Counted from the stretch's first letter, positions 16,809 to 27,748 are shown. The stretch: DNA of 64,000 nt from Actinomycetota bacterium (GCA_009702045.1 WLIV01000006.1:1-64000), one strand, 5' to 3'. Numbers and translations: made by a program. The notes: a model not told the origin generated them from the sequence alone.

Positions 16809-17642
16809 ATGGCGGTCGAACCCGACCCCGCATCTCACGCCGGCAGACCGGTTTCACCGGGAGTCGTCTTCGAGCTCAACGATCTCGACGTGCACTACGG
16901 CGCGTTCCGCGCCGTGCGCAACGTCACGATGGAGATCCGCAAGAACGAGATCACGTCCTTCATCGGACCGTCTGGTTGCGGGAAGACAACGGTGCTGCGC
17001 TGCCTGAACCGGATGAACGACGAGATCGCATCGGCCAAGGTGGGCGGCGAGGTGCTGTATCACGGTGTCAATCTGTATGGCGCCGATGTGTCGGCCACCG
17101 AGGTGCGACGCCGCATCGGCATGGTATTCCAGCGCCCGAACCCGTTCCCGAAGAGCATCTACGACAACGTTGCGTTCGGCCCGCGAGTGAACGGCATCAA
17201 GAGCAAGAGCGAGCTCGATGACATCGTCGAAGAATCGCTGCGCGGCGCGGCGCTGTGGGATGAAGTACACAATCGGCTGAAGTCGTCGGCGCTCGGCATG
17301 TCGGGTGGCCAGCAGCAGCGCCTGTGTATCGCCCGCGCCATCGCGGTCAAGCCGGAAGTGATTCTGATGGACGAACCGTGCTCGGCACTCGACCCCATCG
17401 CCACGGCTCGCATCGAAGATCTGATGCGCGACATCAAGGATCGATTCACGATCATCATCGTCACGCACAACATGCAGCAGGCGGGTCGCGTCAGCGATCG
17501 CACCGCCTTCTTCACCACCGAGGTCAACTCACAGAGCGATCGCCGTACCGGTGTGCTCGTCGAGTACGACCAGACGGCCACCATCTTCTCGATGCCCAAG
17601 GATGAGCGCACCGAGGCCTACGTATCAGGGAGGTTCGGCTGA
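16809..17642 (+). CDS. pstB: Phosphate ABC transporter ATP-binding protein PstB
   Basis: A 277-residue ABC ATPase. Walker A is GPSGCGKTT, the signature [13 protein letters not shown], Walker [12 protein letters not shown], and the H-loop [11 protein letters not shown] chose the ATG at 16809 because AGGAGG lies 5 bp before it. An in-frame ATG at 16767 is also possible. The N-terminal 20 residues precede the usual family start. It powers phosphate uptake and passes the uptake signal to PhoU and the kinase. Its stop overlaps the phoU start. Confidence 0.95.
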   Translation: MAVEPDPASHAGRPVSPGVVFELNDLDVHYGAFRAVRNVTMEIRKNEITSFIGPSGCGKTTVLRCLNRMNDEIASAKVGGEVLYHGVNLYGADVSATEVRRRIGMVFQRPNPFPKSIYDNVAFGPRVNGIKSKSELDDIVEESLRGAALWDEVHNRLKSSALGMSGGQQQRLCIARAIAVKPEVILMDEPCSALDPIATARIEDLMRDIKDRFTIIIVTHNMQQAGRVSDRTAFFTTEVNSQSDRRTGVLVEYDQTATIFSMPKDERTEAYVSGRFG

Positions 17643-18385
17643 TGGACGAGCTACGCAAGGGTTTTCACAACGATCTCGAGGCGGCTCGCGCCGAACTTGC
17701 ACGGCTCGCAGCGCTGGTGGCCGAGTTGGTGCCGCGCGCGACTGCAGTGCTGCTCGACGGTGATCTGGAGGGCGCCGAGTTGTTGATCCGCGGCGATGCC
17801 GAGATCGACCAGCGCTGCGTTGATCTAGAAGAGCACTGCATCCGCATCCTTGCGCTCCAGGCTCCGGTTGCCACCGAACTTCGCCAGGTGGTCGCGTTAC
17901 TGAAGATGATCGCCGAAGTCGAGCGCAGCGCCGATCTTGCCGGCAGCATCTGCAAGGTTGCTCGCCGTATCTACGGTCACGCGCTCGACCCCAAGTTGCG
18001 CGGTCTGATCAGCCGGATGGGCGAGCAGGCGCAGCAGCTGTGGACGTCGGCGATCGAGGCGTTCGTCGAGAACGATGAGGCCAAAGCCGCAGCCGTGGTC
18101 GACATGGATGCCTTTCTCGACGCGCTGCAGAAGCAGTTCATCCAGGCGATCTTCGAGACCCAGTCGCAGACGTCCGGCTCGGCCGATCTGCAGCTGGCGA
18201 TGCAGCTGGCCTATGTGGCTCGCTTCTACGAGCGCATCGGCGATCATGCCGTGAACATCGCCGAGCGGGTGCGCTTCGTCGTCACCGGCTGGGTGCCCGA
18301 CCATCGCAAGCCGGAACGGGTCGGCGTCGACGAGACCGGCAGTTTGTTCGTGCCCGCCCCCCGTGATGTGTCTGAGGATTCGTGA
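17642..18385 (+). CDS. phoU: Phosphate signalling protein PhoU
   Basis: A 247-residue all-helical protein with the two PhoU repeats (about 10-95 and 115-210). It carries AVALLKMIAEVERSADLAGSI-type and YVARFYERIGDHAVNIAERV metal-site segments (E/DxxxD). PhoU links PstB to the sensor kinase and represses the Pho response when phosphate is plentiful. It overlaps pstB at its start and the kinase gene at its end, so the order channel-PhoU-kinase is tightly coupled. Confidence 0.93.
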   Translation: MDELRKGFHNDLEAARAELARLAALVAELVPRATAVLLDGDLEGAELLIRGDAEIDQRCVDLEEHCIRILALQAPVATELRQVVALLKMIAEVERSADLAGSICKVARRIYGHALDPKLRGLISRMGEQAQQLWTSAIEAFVENDEAKAAAVVDMDAFLDALQKQFIQAIFETQSQTSGSADLQLAMQLAYVARFYERIGDHAVNIAERVRFVVTGWVPDHRKPERVGVDETGSLFVPAPRDVSEDS

Positions 18386-19440
18386 GCCGCTTCCGCGGTG
18401 GAGAAACCGATCGCGCTCAGCGCGAGCTGGAGAAGGAACAGTCCCGGCGGGAAGCGGCGGAGCGTGAAGTCGAGCGCCTTACCGCAAGCCTCAACGCAGT
18501 GCCGACCGGCATCGTGTTGGCCGATGCGCAGGGTGCAACCATCCTTCGCAATCGTTCCGCAGCAGTCGGCGGTCACAGTGATGTGCTCGTCGACGAAGCG
18601 GTCCAGCGACTCTTGGCTGCAGCCATCGCCGGGAAACCTGGAGAGCAGCGGCTGGAGTTGTTCGGCCCGCCACCGCGGGTGCTCCTCATTCGTGCGATCC
18701 CGCTGAATGGCGCTGGAGCGATGGCCATTGTCGATGACCTCAGCGAGCGGGCCCGGCTGGATGCAGTGCGCACTGACTTCGTGGCCAATATCAGCCACGA
18801 GTTGAAGACGCCGGTGGGTGCGCTGGCTGTGTTGGCGGAGGCGTTGGCTGACAGCGACGACGCCGAGGTCAACCGTCATTTGGCGGAGAAGTTGGTCGAG
18901 GAAGCGCATCGAGCGTCGCGGACTATCGACGATCTGCTGGAGCTGTCGCGTATTGAACTCGGCGGTCGTGGTGAGCCCGAGACGGTCAGCCTTGCCGCAG
19001 TGTTGGGCGAGGTCGCTGCTCGTCATCGCCTCACCGCCGAGACCGCCGACGTGCGCCTCGACGTGGCGCCGACGAATGGTCAGACAGTCACCGGCGATCG
19101 GTTGCAGGTGGTCTCGGCAATCAGCAACTTGGTCGACAACGCCATCAAGTACACCAACCCGGGCGGCACGGTGAAGGTGTCATCGAACATCTCAGCCGGC
19201 TGGGTGGAGATCGAAGTCAGCGATGACGGCGTGGGCATTCCTGCCCGCGATCTCGACCGTGTCTTCGAGCGCTTCTACCGCGTCGACCGGGCTCGCAGCC
19301 GCGAGACCGGCGGCACCGGTTTGGGCCTCGCAATCGTCCGCCATGTGGCCAACAACCACGGTGGCGAGGTTTCAGTCCGCAGCCGCGAGGGCGAAGGCTC
19401 GACGTTCACGCTCAAGATCCCTGCACACGAGGAGACATAA
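18382..19440 (+). CDS. Sensor histidine kinase of the phosphate response (PhoR/SenX3-like), no membrane segment
   Basis: A 352-residue kinase starting at GTG 18382, overlapping phoU. Residues 1-35 are a charged coiled coil, about 35-115 a PAS-like domain (LNAVPTGIVLADAQGATILRN), then the H-box NISHELKTP with His139, N-box NLVDNAIKYT, and G-boxes DDGVGIP and GGTGLGLAI. SenX3 and PhoR proteins usually have membrane helices at the N-terminus. I see none here, so this kinase should be soluble or bound to PhoU/PstB. It phosphorylates the next gene's product. Confidence 0.9.
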   Translation: MSRFRGGETDRAQRELEKEQSRREAAEREVERLTASLNAVPTGIVLADAQGATILRNRSAAVGGHSDVLVDEAVQRLLAAAIAGKPGEQRLELFGPPPRVLLIRAIPLNGAGAMAIVDDLSERARLDAVRTDFVANISHELKTPVGALAVLAEALADSDDAEVNRHLAEKLVEEAHRASRTIDDLLELSRIELGGRGEPETVSLAAVLGEVAARHRLTAETADVRLDVAPTNGQTVTGDRLQVVSAISNLVDNAIKYTNPGGTVKVSSNISAGWVEIEVSDDGVGIPARDLDRVFERFYRVDRARSRETGGTGLGLAIVRHVANNHGGEVSVRSREGEGSTFTLKIPAHEET

Positions 19441-20157
19441 ATGTCGACGACCAATCGCCCAACGGTGTTGGTGGTGGAGGACGAAGCCAGTTATGTCGAA
19501 GCACTGACGATCGGCCTCACCCGCGAAGGTTTCCGCGTGGAAGTGGCGGTCGACGGTGTCGAAGCTCTGCAGCGCTTCGACACCGTGAACCCCGACGTCG
19601 TGCTGTTGGACGTGATGCTGCCCAAGATCAGTGGCATCGACGTGTGCCGGCAACTGCGCAAGTACAGCCAGGTGCCGATCATCATGGTGACGGCCAAGGG
19701 TGCGGAAATCGACACTGTGGTGGGCCTCGAAGTCGGCGCCGACGACTACGTGACCAAGCCGTACCGCATACGCGAGCTCGTTGCCCGCATGCGCGCGGTG
19801 ATGCGTCGCCAGGGTGCGGGAACGGACTTTCCGGCACCGGCGTCCGAGGGCGCGATCGTGGTGGGCGAGGTCAGTCTCGACCCCGAGGAGCATCGCGTCG
19901 CCATCAGCGGAGTCGAAGTGCAGATGCCGCTGAAGGAGTTCGAACTGTTGCACCTGCTGTTGATCAACGCCGGCCGCGTGCTCTCGCGCGACATGCTGAT
20001 CGACCGCATCTGGGGTGGCGACTATGTGGGCGACACGAAGACTCTCGACGTGCACGTGAAGCGCTTGCGGGCCAAGGTCGAGCCCGACCCGGCGAACCCC
20101 ACCCGCATCACCACGATTCGCGGCCTGGGTTACAAGTTCGAGCGCCAGAAGGCGTGA
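19441..20157 (+). CDS. OmpR-family response regulator of the phosphate response (PhoP/RegX3-like)
   Basis: A 238-residue regulator. The receiver domain (1-125) has the acidic pair in VVEDEA, the phospho-acceptor Asp near 57 in VLLDVMLPKISG, and the conserved Lys in DYVTKPY. The winged-helix DNA-binding domain (about 140-235) includes LSRDMLIDRIWGG and TLDVHVKRLRAKVE. It starts 1 bp after the kinase stop. It is the likely binder of the Pho box at 13531 and of the repeats near ppk. Confidence 0.93.
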   Translation: MSTTNRPTVLVVEDEASYVEALTIGLTREGFRVEVAVDGVEALQRFDTVNPDVVLLDVMLPKISGIDVCRQLRKYSQVPIIMVTAKGAEIDTVVGLEVGADDYVTKPYRIRELVARMRAVMRRQGAGTDFPAPASEGAIVVGEVSLDPEEHRVAISGVEVQMPLKEFELLHLLLINAGRVLSRDMLIDRIWGGDYVGDTKTLDVHVKRLRAKVEPDPANPTRITTIRGLGYKFERQKA

Positions 20158-20201
20158 CAGCACACCCGCATCGGAAGCTGACGAGCCTCTACGATGCGAA
20201 C

Positions 20202-21587
20202 GTGACTTCCGAGCGTGCGCGGCATTCCTCAGCCCCACGCGCTCCGGCGCGGCAACCACGGCGACCGGTGAACCGCCAGTCACCGTTCCGCAAACTGGCG
20301 CGCACGCACGCGCTGATGGCGATGGGCGATGTGGCGATGTACGGCGCGCTCGCTGGCTCGGTGTTGTTCAGCCTCCCGGCCGACGCGCAACGCGACAAGG
20401 TCTTGCTGTATCTACTGGTGTCGGTCGCGCCATTCGCCGTGGTGGCGCCGGCCATCGGACCGACGGTCGACCGCATTCCCGGTGGCCGCCGGATGGTGAT
20501 GCAGATCACGTCGATGACCCGCGCGCTGCTCTACGTGGTGATGGCGTTCCACACCGGCGACCTGTTGCTCTACCCGCTGATCTTCGGCGCAATGGTGATG
20601 CAAAAGACGTACACCGTGTCGAAATCTGCGCTGGTTCCGAGTGTGGTGCGCAGCGACGCGGAACTGGTGGAGGCGAACTCCAAGCTCGGCTTGATCTCCG
20701 CCATCGTGGGGGCCGTCGCGATCGGGCCATTGGCCGGTATCGGCAAGTTCAGCCCGGCATTCGCGCTGTTCGCCGGTGCCGGTCTGTTCGGTGCCGCAAC
20801 CATCGCTGCCCGCAAGTTGCCTCCCGACGTGGTGGCCGCCAAGCCAGTGGAGCAGGAAGAACGGAACGAACTCCGTTCGGCGGGTGTGGTACTGGCCACC
20901 GCAGCGATGGCGCTCATCCGTTCCACCGTCGGCTTTCTCACGTTTCACCTGTTCTTCTGGCTGAACCAGGATTACGGCCTGGTGCAGTTCGGCCTTGCGG
21001 CAGGTGCCAGCACGCTCGGTTCGATGGCCGGCAACGTCAGCGCCCCGCTCCTGCGACGGTCGATCCGTGAGGAGATGATGCTCACCATCGCGCTCTTCGT
21101 GATCGCTGGTATGGGCATTGGCGCCGCCACCACCGGTGGCCTGGGCACTGCCATCGTGCTGGCGTTCGTGGTGAACTTCAGCTGTGCGATCGGACGATTG
21201 GCGTTCGACTCAATCGTGCAGCGCGATGCACCCGACGCGAACCAGGGACGAGCGTTCGCCCGCTTTGAAACGCGGTTCCAGCTGGCGTGGGTGCTGGCCG
21301 GGTTGCCGCCGGTGTTCTTCACGTTGCCCGGCGAGGTTGGGTTCCTGGTGGTGGGCCTGATCGGGGCCTTCGCCGGTGCCAGCTACTTGTTGGGTTCCCG
21401 AGCGGTGCGGGCCGGCAAGCCCTTGCCAATGTCGCTGACCGAGCGGGCCAGGCGGGGGTTCAAGGCGAACGTCGCCAAGCGACGTGGCGACACCGCTGAG
21501 CAGGGGCTACAGCGCCCGCGGCCGAACAACACTCCGCCGCCGCGGCCCCCGAGCCGTCCACCCGCAACGCGTCGACCGACGCGCTGA
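20202..21587 (+). CDS. MFS-type transporter
   Basis: The product has about 461 residues from the GTG at 20202, with around twelve membrane helices, for example MAMGDVAMYGALAGSVLF, LLYLLVSVAPFAVVAPAIGP, and VGFLVVGLIGAFAGASYLLG. The loop DRIPGGRRMVM after helix 2 resembles the MFS motif. The N-terminal 30 residues and the C-terminal 70 are basic and Pro-rich. The substrate is unknown. It follows the regulator by 44 bp and could belong to the Pho transcript, but that is not shown. Confidence 0.75.
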   Translation: MTSERARHSSAPRAPARQPRRPVNRQSPFRKLARTHALMAMGDVAMYGALAGSVLFSLPADAQRDKVLLYLLVSVAPFAVVAPAIGPTVDRIPGGRRMVMQITSMTRALLYVVMAFHTGDLLLYPLIFGAMVMQKTYTVSKSALVPSVVRSDAELVEANSKLGLISAIVGAVAIGPLAGIGKFSPAFALFAGAGLFGAATIAARKLPPDVVAAKPVEQEERNELRSAGVVLATAAMALIRSTVGFLTFHLFFWLNQDYGLVQFGLAAGASTLGSMAGNVSAPLLRRSIREEMMLTIALFVIAGMGIGAATTGGLGTAIVLAFVVNFSCAIGRLAFDSIVQRDAPDANQGRAFARFETRFQLAWVLAGLPPVFFTLPGEVGFLVVGLIGAFAGASYLLGSRAVRAGKPLPMSLTERARRGFKANVAKRRGDTAEQGLQRPRPNNTPPPRPPSRPPATRRPTR

Positions 21588-21594
21588 ATCTGGG

Positions 21595-22503
21595 TTAGCG
21601 GTTGAGTGCTGCCGCCAGCGAAGTGCCGGCCAGAGCGATCGCTGCCCGACCATCATCGAGGAAATCGGCAAATGACAAGAACCCGTGGATCATGCCGTGG
21701 AAGTGCACGTGACTCGTGACCACACCGTTCGCACTCAGTCGGTTGGCGTAGTCGACGCCTTCATCGCGGAGTGGGTCGTACTCGGCGGTGATCACCAACG
21801 CCGGGGGAGTGGCTGCGAGCACATGATCTGCCGCGAACAACGGCGAGACCCGTGGGTCGTGCAGTTCCGTGCGACCGCCGAGGTAATGGTCGATGAACCA
21901 GCCCATACCGTCCTTGGTGAGGAAGTAGCCCTCGGAGTTCTCGTCGTAGCTCGCACGTGAGCGGGTGCAGTCGGTGACCGGGTAGATCAGCAATTGATAC
22001 ACGAGCGGCACGGGTGCCAACTGCGCCACAACTGCTGCGAGGTTCCCACCTGCGGAATCGCCACCGACGGCGATGCGGTCGGCCCGACAGCCCAGCGAGG
22101 TGGCGTGTTCGTATGCCCAGCGCGTGGCGGTCAGCGAATCCTCCAGACCGGCGGGGAACGGATGCTCAGGTGCCAGGCGGTATTCGATACTGAGCACAGC
22201 GTGTCCGCTGCTGTTCGCCAGTCGACGGCACAGGTCGTCGTGGCCGTCGACATCGCTCAGCACCCACCCGCCGCCGTGGAAGTACACGACGAGGCCGAGG
22301 CCGTCGCGATCGTTGGGTCGGTAGAGCCGGGCCGGCACGCCGCCGGCATCGAGGTCGCGCACCTCGTACACCTCTGCCGATGACGGTCGCATCCGTGACT
22401 TGCGCAGTGCTTGTGCTGCCGCCGGGGTGGTGTCGACGAGGGGCGGGTCACCGAACGACTCCATCAGCGCGAGCAGACTGGCGACCTGGGTGTGCAATGG
22501 CAT
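21595..22503 (-). CDS. Alpha/beta hydrolase of the hormone-sensitive-lipase family (carboxylesterase)
   Basis: A 302-residue esterase. HGGGW (about 75-79) forms the oxyanion hole, GDSAGG carries the nucleophilic Ser near 150, the acid is Asp in TAEYDPLRDEG, and His sits in MIHGF. This is the full HSL/family IV triad. It would hydrolyse short or medium acyl esters in the cytoplasm. It lies 15 bp downstream of the FrhB-like gene on the same strand, so the two may be co-transcribed. Confidence 0.9.
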   Translation of the reverse strand: MPLHTQVASLLALMESFGDPPLVDTTPAAAQALRKSRMRPSSAEVYEVRDLDAGGVPARLYRPNDRDGLGLVVYFHGGGWVLSDVDGHDDLCRRLANSSGHAVLSIEYRLAPEHPFPAGLEDSLTATRWAYEHATSLGCRADRIAVGGDSAGGNLAAVVAQLAPVPLVYQLLIYPVTDCTRSRASYDENSEGYFLTKDGMGWFIDHYLGGRTELHDPRVSPLFAADHVLAATPPALVITAEYDPLRDEGVDYANRLSANGVVTSHVHFHGMIHGFLSFADFLDDGRAAIALAGTSLAAALNR

Positions 22504-22518
22504 GTGGGATCTCTCGGG

Positions 22519-23724
22519 TCAGTGGGCGGCCGGCGCAGCGCCGTCGCCGGTGGGGGCGGCCTTCTTCTTCGGTGCGGGCACCCCGACTGCGGGTGCCTTG
22601 TCAGCCCACTCCGGCCAGCGGCGGCGGCTGACGATGCTGAGCGTACGCAACAGCTTCATCGCCACTTCGTCCTCCTGGGCGGGCCGAGCGATGATCACCT
22701 TGTCGTTGATCATGCGGTTGATCACTTCCTCACCGAGTTCGGTGCGCACGATCGTGAGGGTCCAGTCGTTGTCTTTGCCGATCCCGCCGGTGGAGATGTC
22801 GGCGTGCTCGGCTGCGAAGTCGGGGCAGTTCTTACAACCCTCACGCGTCCACTGGTGGCATTCCTTGAGGTCGATCTCGTGGAACGAGCCGTCCTTCATC
22901 CAGATCTGGAACGCGCCCTTGATGTTCATCTTCACCATGTCCTGCTTCTTCAGGCCGTACTTGGCCTCGAAGAGCTCGGGGAAGATCGCGTCGTCGAACG
23001 TCTTGCTGCACAGCAGGCCGATGTTGAACAGGAATGGCTTGGACACCTTGCCGGCCTTGCGGTCCCACATCGTGGCGGGGGAACTGGTCTGGCAGCCCAT
23101 ACCGACCAGGGCGAGGCGGGTGATGCCTTCCTCCTTGGCCTGGCGCAGCGCCAGCGGGTTCGCGCAGTAGGTGTAGCGGCTGCCGGCGGTGGCCAGCACC
23201 TCTTCCTTATCGTGTGCCAGGACGGGCTTGGCCTTCCACGCATCGTCCTCCTCAACGCCGCTGACCATCGCAGCATCGATGTAGTCGTTGTCCATCAGCC
23301 AGCTGAGCATCGCCGTGACGAAACCGCCGTCCTGACCCTTCTGGTGCTGCGTGTCGTCGGCGGCTCGGGTGAGCAGCAACTGACGCCAGATGCCGCCCAT
23401 CTCGTCGGGTTCGCGCACGCGGCCGAACAGGTGCATGTCGGCGCTCGGCTCCCAGGCGCGAAAGCGCGGGCACGCGCGGGTGCATGTGGTGCAGCCCTTC
23501 TCGCCGTGCACGCAGTTGTCGAGGCCTAGTTCCTCTTCGATGTGGAACGGCGTGTACTTCCCCTCTTCGTGCTCGTAGCCGATCACGTCGTGGGGGCAGG
23601 TGACCACACAGCCAGCGCAGCCGGTGCATAGACCCGTGGTGATGACCTCGGCGTACAGCTCTTTCCACTGGGCCGTCCAGCGGCCTGCCTGTGCGGGGGT
23701 CTGGAGGGTGCCGGTGTCACTCAT
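22519..23724 (-). CDS. FrhB-type F420-dependent iron-sulfur oxidoreductase subunit
   Basis: A 401-residue protein with a ferredoxin-like N-terminus (CTGCAGCVVTCP at about 33-44, plus CVHGEKGCTTCTRACP at about 72-87) and the coenzyme F420 hydrogenase/dehydrogenase beta-subunit domain behind it (GQDGGFVTAML, GMGCQTSSPA, CKNCPDF). Members bind F420 and FAD and move electrons to iron-sulfur clusters. The F420 core synthase fbiC is in this window, so F420 should be available. The physiological partner is unknown. The C-terminal 40 residues are Ala/Pro/Lys-rich and probably disordered. Confidence 0.85.
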   Translation of the reverse strand: MSDTGTLQTPAQAGRWTAQWKELYAEVITTGLCTGCAGCVVTCPHDVIGYEHEEGKYTPFHIEEELGLDNCVHGEKGCTTCTRACPRFRAWEPSADMHLFGRVREPDEMGGIWRQLLLTRAADDTQHQKGQDGGFVTAMLSWLMDNDYIDAAMVSGVEEDDAWKAKPVLAHDKEEVLATAGSRYTYCANPLALRQAKEEGITRLALVGMGCQTSSPATMWDRKAGKVSKPFLFNIGLLCSKTFDDAIFPELFEAKYGLKKQDMVKMNIKGAFQIWMKDGSFHEIDLKECHQWTREGCKNCPDFAAEHADISTGGIGKDNDWTLTIVRTELGEEVINRMINDKVIIARPAQEDEVAMKLLRTLSIVSRRRWPEWADKAPAVGVPAPKKKAAPTGDGAAPAAH

Positions 23725-23774
23725 GCTGTGAGGTTAGGTGACCCGAACGGTTCCGTCCCACCCCGGGCCTTCCC

Positions 23775-23900
23775 GGTGCGAGTGGGTGGACGCCGGCCCG
23801 AGTGCCAGGCGCCACCCGAGTGGGTGGTGGCACCCCGGGGTGCCACCACCCACTCGGGTGCGCACGTGGCACTCGCACCGGGGGTGTGGCACTCGCACCG
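23775..23900. repeat. Family A palindromic repeat, copy 3 (most complete, 48-bp perfect palindrome)
   Basis: Positions 23813-23860 form a perfect 48-bp palindrome with centre caccccggggtg and outer ends cacccgag and ctcgggtg. It is flanked by ggtgcgag and cgagtgcca on the left and tggcactcgcacc twice on the right. The copy ends 1 bp before the glnK stop codon at 23902, so it lies directly after glnK. The stem would be one of the strongest in the window. Confidence 0.85.
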
Positions 23901-23901
23901 G

Positions 23902-25513
<1,612 letters not shown>

Positions 25514-25804
25514 CTGAAGGATCCCTTCGGGTGAGGGCTGGGGAGCGTGGGCAACCTACGAGTGATGCGTTACCCCAGTGTTTCCGATGTGTGAACCCTC
25601 AGTGCGATGCCCTGGTCGGGGCACATGCAGCCGACAGCACTGCATTTCAGGTCTGTGCGAGTGGCCGTCGGGAGCGCGGTCGACGAGGGCGACACAGCGC
25701 TCACACTCGCAATCGTCCGTTCACAGAGGGGGAACGGCTCGGAAATCGACGCCTCCTATCTTGCTTCCAGGCCCCGACCCCGGGGGTTCGAATGGAGGAC
25801 ATGC
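25514..25804. promoter_or_regulatory. Divergent control region between the two ammonium transporter operons
   Basis: This region must hold promoters in both directions. The gttac at 25569 and gtttc at 25580 are 6 bp apart and recall half of a GlnR-type site (gTnAC-N6-GnAAC), but the match is imperfect. I see no gene here. A GGAGG 6 bp before the GTG at 25805 sets the start of the plus-strand transporter. Confidence 0.35.
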
Positions 25805-27289
25805 GTGAACACGGTCACCCTTGAAAGAGGGACTCTGAAGGCGAGGTTGGCTGACAAAGAGCGTCAGCGCTTCTTCGTCGCCTTCCTCACCGGAAAACTG
25901 ATCGGCGTGATGGTGGCGATGTACGCCATGATCTCGCTGGGTCCGTGGATCGTCGGCACATTGGCGCACGCAGCGTCGCTCCCCAAGGCCGACGAGATGC
26001 AGGACCAACTGACGAACACCGTCAACGGCCTGAACACCGCCTGGACCCTCATCGCAGCCTTCCTCGTGTTCTTCATGCAGGCCGGCTTCATGATGCTCGA
26101 GGCGGGTTTCGCCCGTACTCGTGAGGTCGTGAACATCCTGCAGGAGTGCATCGTCGACACATGCCTGTGTGCCCTGTTGTTCTGGGCATTCGGGTTCGCG
26201 TTCATGTTCGGCGTGGGCAACAAGTGGATAGGTCACGAGTACTTCTTCCTGAACGGTGCTCCCGCCGCCTACGGCTCGACCGGCGTCGCGTTCATGGCCT
26301 TCTTCCTGTTCCAGTTCGCCTTCGCCGATACGTGCTCGACCATCACCTCCGGTGCGATGGTCGGTCGTACCGGTTTCGTCGGCGACCTGCTGTACAGCTT
26401 CGTGGTGAGCGGGTTCATCTACCCGATCATCGGTCACTGGATCTGGGGCCCGGGCGGCTGGCTCGCCACGCTGAACGACGGCGCTCGTATCTTCCGCGAC
26501 TTCGCCGGTTCCACCGTCGTGCACACTGTCGGCGGCATGGTCGCCCTCGCTGGTGCCATCGTCCTCGGACCGCGCCTCGGTCGCAAGTTCAAGCGTGACG
26601 GCGGCGGCCTACCCCCGGGCCACGACCTCACCATCGCCGCCATCGGTGGCGTCATCCTGTGGTTCGGCTGGTACGGCTTCAACCCCGGCAGCACGCTGTC
26701 GGCGATGGATGCCACCGGAATCGGCCGTGTCGCCACGAACACCACGTTGGCTGCTGCCGCCGGCGGCCTCGCGGCGATGGCACTCATCTACCCCCGTATC
26801 AAGAAGTGGGACATGGGCATCACGATCAACGGCTTCCTCGGTGGCCTCGTAGCCATTACGGCACCGTGCTACTGGGTGAACGCATTTGGTGCGATCTGCA
26901 TCGGCCTCATCGGCGGCATCGTCGTGGTGTACGGAATCGACCTGATCGAGCACTTCCGCATCGATGACCCCATCGGCGCCGTCGCAGTGCACGGCATGGC
27001 TGGTATCTGGGGCACCTGGAGCGTCGGACTCTTCGCCACCGGTCAGTACGGCGTCACCGGCCTGTTCTGGGGCAAGGAAGAAGGCCTCAAGCAGCTCTGG
27101 ATCCAGGTGTGGGGCAACGGTGTGGTCGCGATCGTTGCCTTCGTCTCGGGCTTCGTCCTGTTCAAGGCGGTCGGCCTCACCAAGACGCTCCGTGTGTCCG
27201 AAGAAGGCGAACGCGAAGGTATCGACATCCACGAGCACGGCTCGCCGGCCTACCACCCGGAAGCCGCTTACATGGGAAAGGGCCTCTGA
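25805..27289 (+). CDS. amt: Ammonium transporter 2 with extra N-terminal membrane segment
   Basis: A 494-residue Amt channel. The first 85 residues add a membrane helix (about 26-45, LIGVMVAMYAMISLGPWIVG) and a short outside loop, before the usual start LNTAWTLIAAFLVFFMQAGFMMLEAG. The twin histidines lie in IGHWIWGPGGW and AVHGMAGIWGT. The N-terminal helix may be a cleaved signal. It belongs to a different subfamily from amt 1 (MLEAG versus FYGG start). Its PII gene begins 1 bp after the stop. Confidence 0.92.
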   Translation: MNTVTLERGTLKARLADKERQRFFVAFLTGKLIGVMVAMYAMISLGPWIVGTLAHAASLPKADEMQDQLTNTVNGLNTAWTLIAAFLVFFMQAGFMMLEAGFARTREVVNILQECIVDTCLCALLFWAFGFAFMFGVGNKWIGHEYFFLNGAPAAYGSTGVAFMAFFLFQFAFADTCSTITSGAMVGRTGFVGDLLYSFVVSGFIYPIIGHWIWGPGGWLATLNDGARIFRDFAGSTVVHTVGGMVALAGAIVLGPRLGRKFKRDGGGLPPGHDLTIAAIGGVILWFGWYGFNPGSTLSAMDATGIGRVATNTTLAAAAGGLAAMALIYPRIKKWDMGITINGFLGGLVAITAPCYWVNAFGAICIGLIGGIVVVYGIDLIEHFRIDDPIGAVAVHGMAGIWGTWSVGLFATGQYGVTGLFWGKEEGLKQLWIQVWGNGVVAIVAFVSGFVLFKAVGLTKTLRVSEEGEREGIDIHEHGSPAYHPEAAYMGKGL

Positions 27290-27290
27290 A

Positions 27291-27632
27291 ATGCTCGAAC
27301 TGATCACCGCCATCATCAAGCCGCACAAGGTTGATGACGTGAAAGATGCCCTCCTCGCCAACGGCGTGGAAGGTGTCACCCTCACCGAGGTTCGCGGCTT
27401 CGGCCGCCAGCGCGGCAAGACGGAGAACTTCCGTGGCTCCGAATATCACATCGACTTCATCCCCAAGGTGAAGCTGGAAGTGATCGTCCCTGCCGAGAAC
27501 GCTGAGCGGATCGTGGCCGTCATCGCTGATGCGGCGAGGACGGACAAGATCGGCGACGGGAAGATCTGGACCGTCAGCATCGACAAACTGCTCCGTGTCC
27601 GCACGGGCGAGCAAGGCCTCGACGCGGTCTGA
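27291..27632 (+). CDS. glnB: PII nitrogen-signalling protein (paired with amt 2)
   Basis: A 113-residue PII protein. The T-loop GRQRGKTENFRGSEYHIDF keeps Tyr51 (in SEY) but has Phe where the other PII has Tyr46. The B-loop [11 protein letters not shown] is intact. The gene starts 1 bp after amt 2 and is followed by a strong terminator, then glnD. The two PII proteins differ enough to have separate targets or affinities. Which one is the main GlnD substrate cannot be told from sequence. Confidence 0.92.
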   Translation: MLELITAIIKPHKVDDVKDALLANGVEGVTLTEVRGFGRQRGKTENFRGSEYHIDFIPKVKLEVIVPAENAERIVAVIADAARTDKIGDGKIWTVSIDKLLRVRTGEQGLDAV

Positions 27633-27668
27633 CGATCGCAACGAAGCTGAGAACAGCGGCATTGCCGT

Positions 27669-27700
27669 GAAGGGTCCCCGGTTCCGGCCGGGGACCCTTC
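27669..27700 (+). terminator. Terminator after the amt 2-PII operon
   Basis: A perfect inverted repeat, gaagggtccccgg and ccggggacccttc, with a 6-nt loop lies 36 bp after the PII stop. It separates the amt-PII transcript from glnD. Confidence 0.8.
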
Positions 27701-27748
27701 GGTATGCAACGCCGCCGCGTGATACGGGCTGAATGATTGACTGGGGGA

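Noticed and set aside
25569-25584. GlnR binding site between the ammonium transporter operons
   Set aside because: Only part of the consensus is present and the second half is wrong. It is kept only as a remark in the control region entry.
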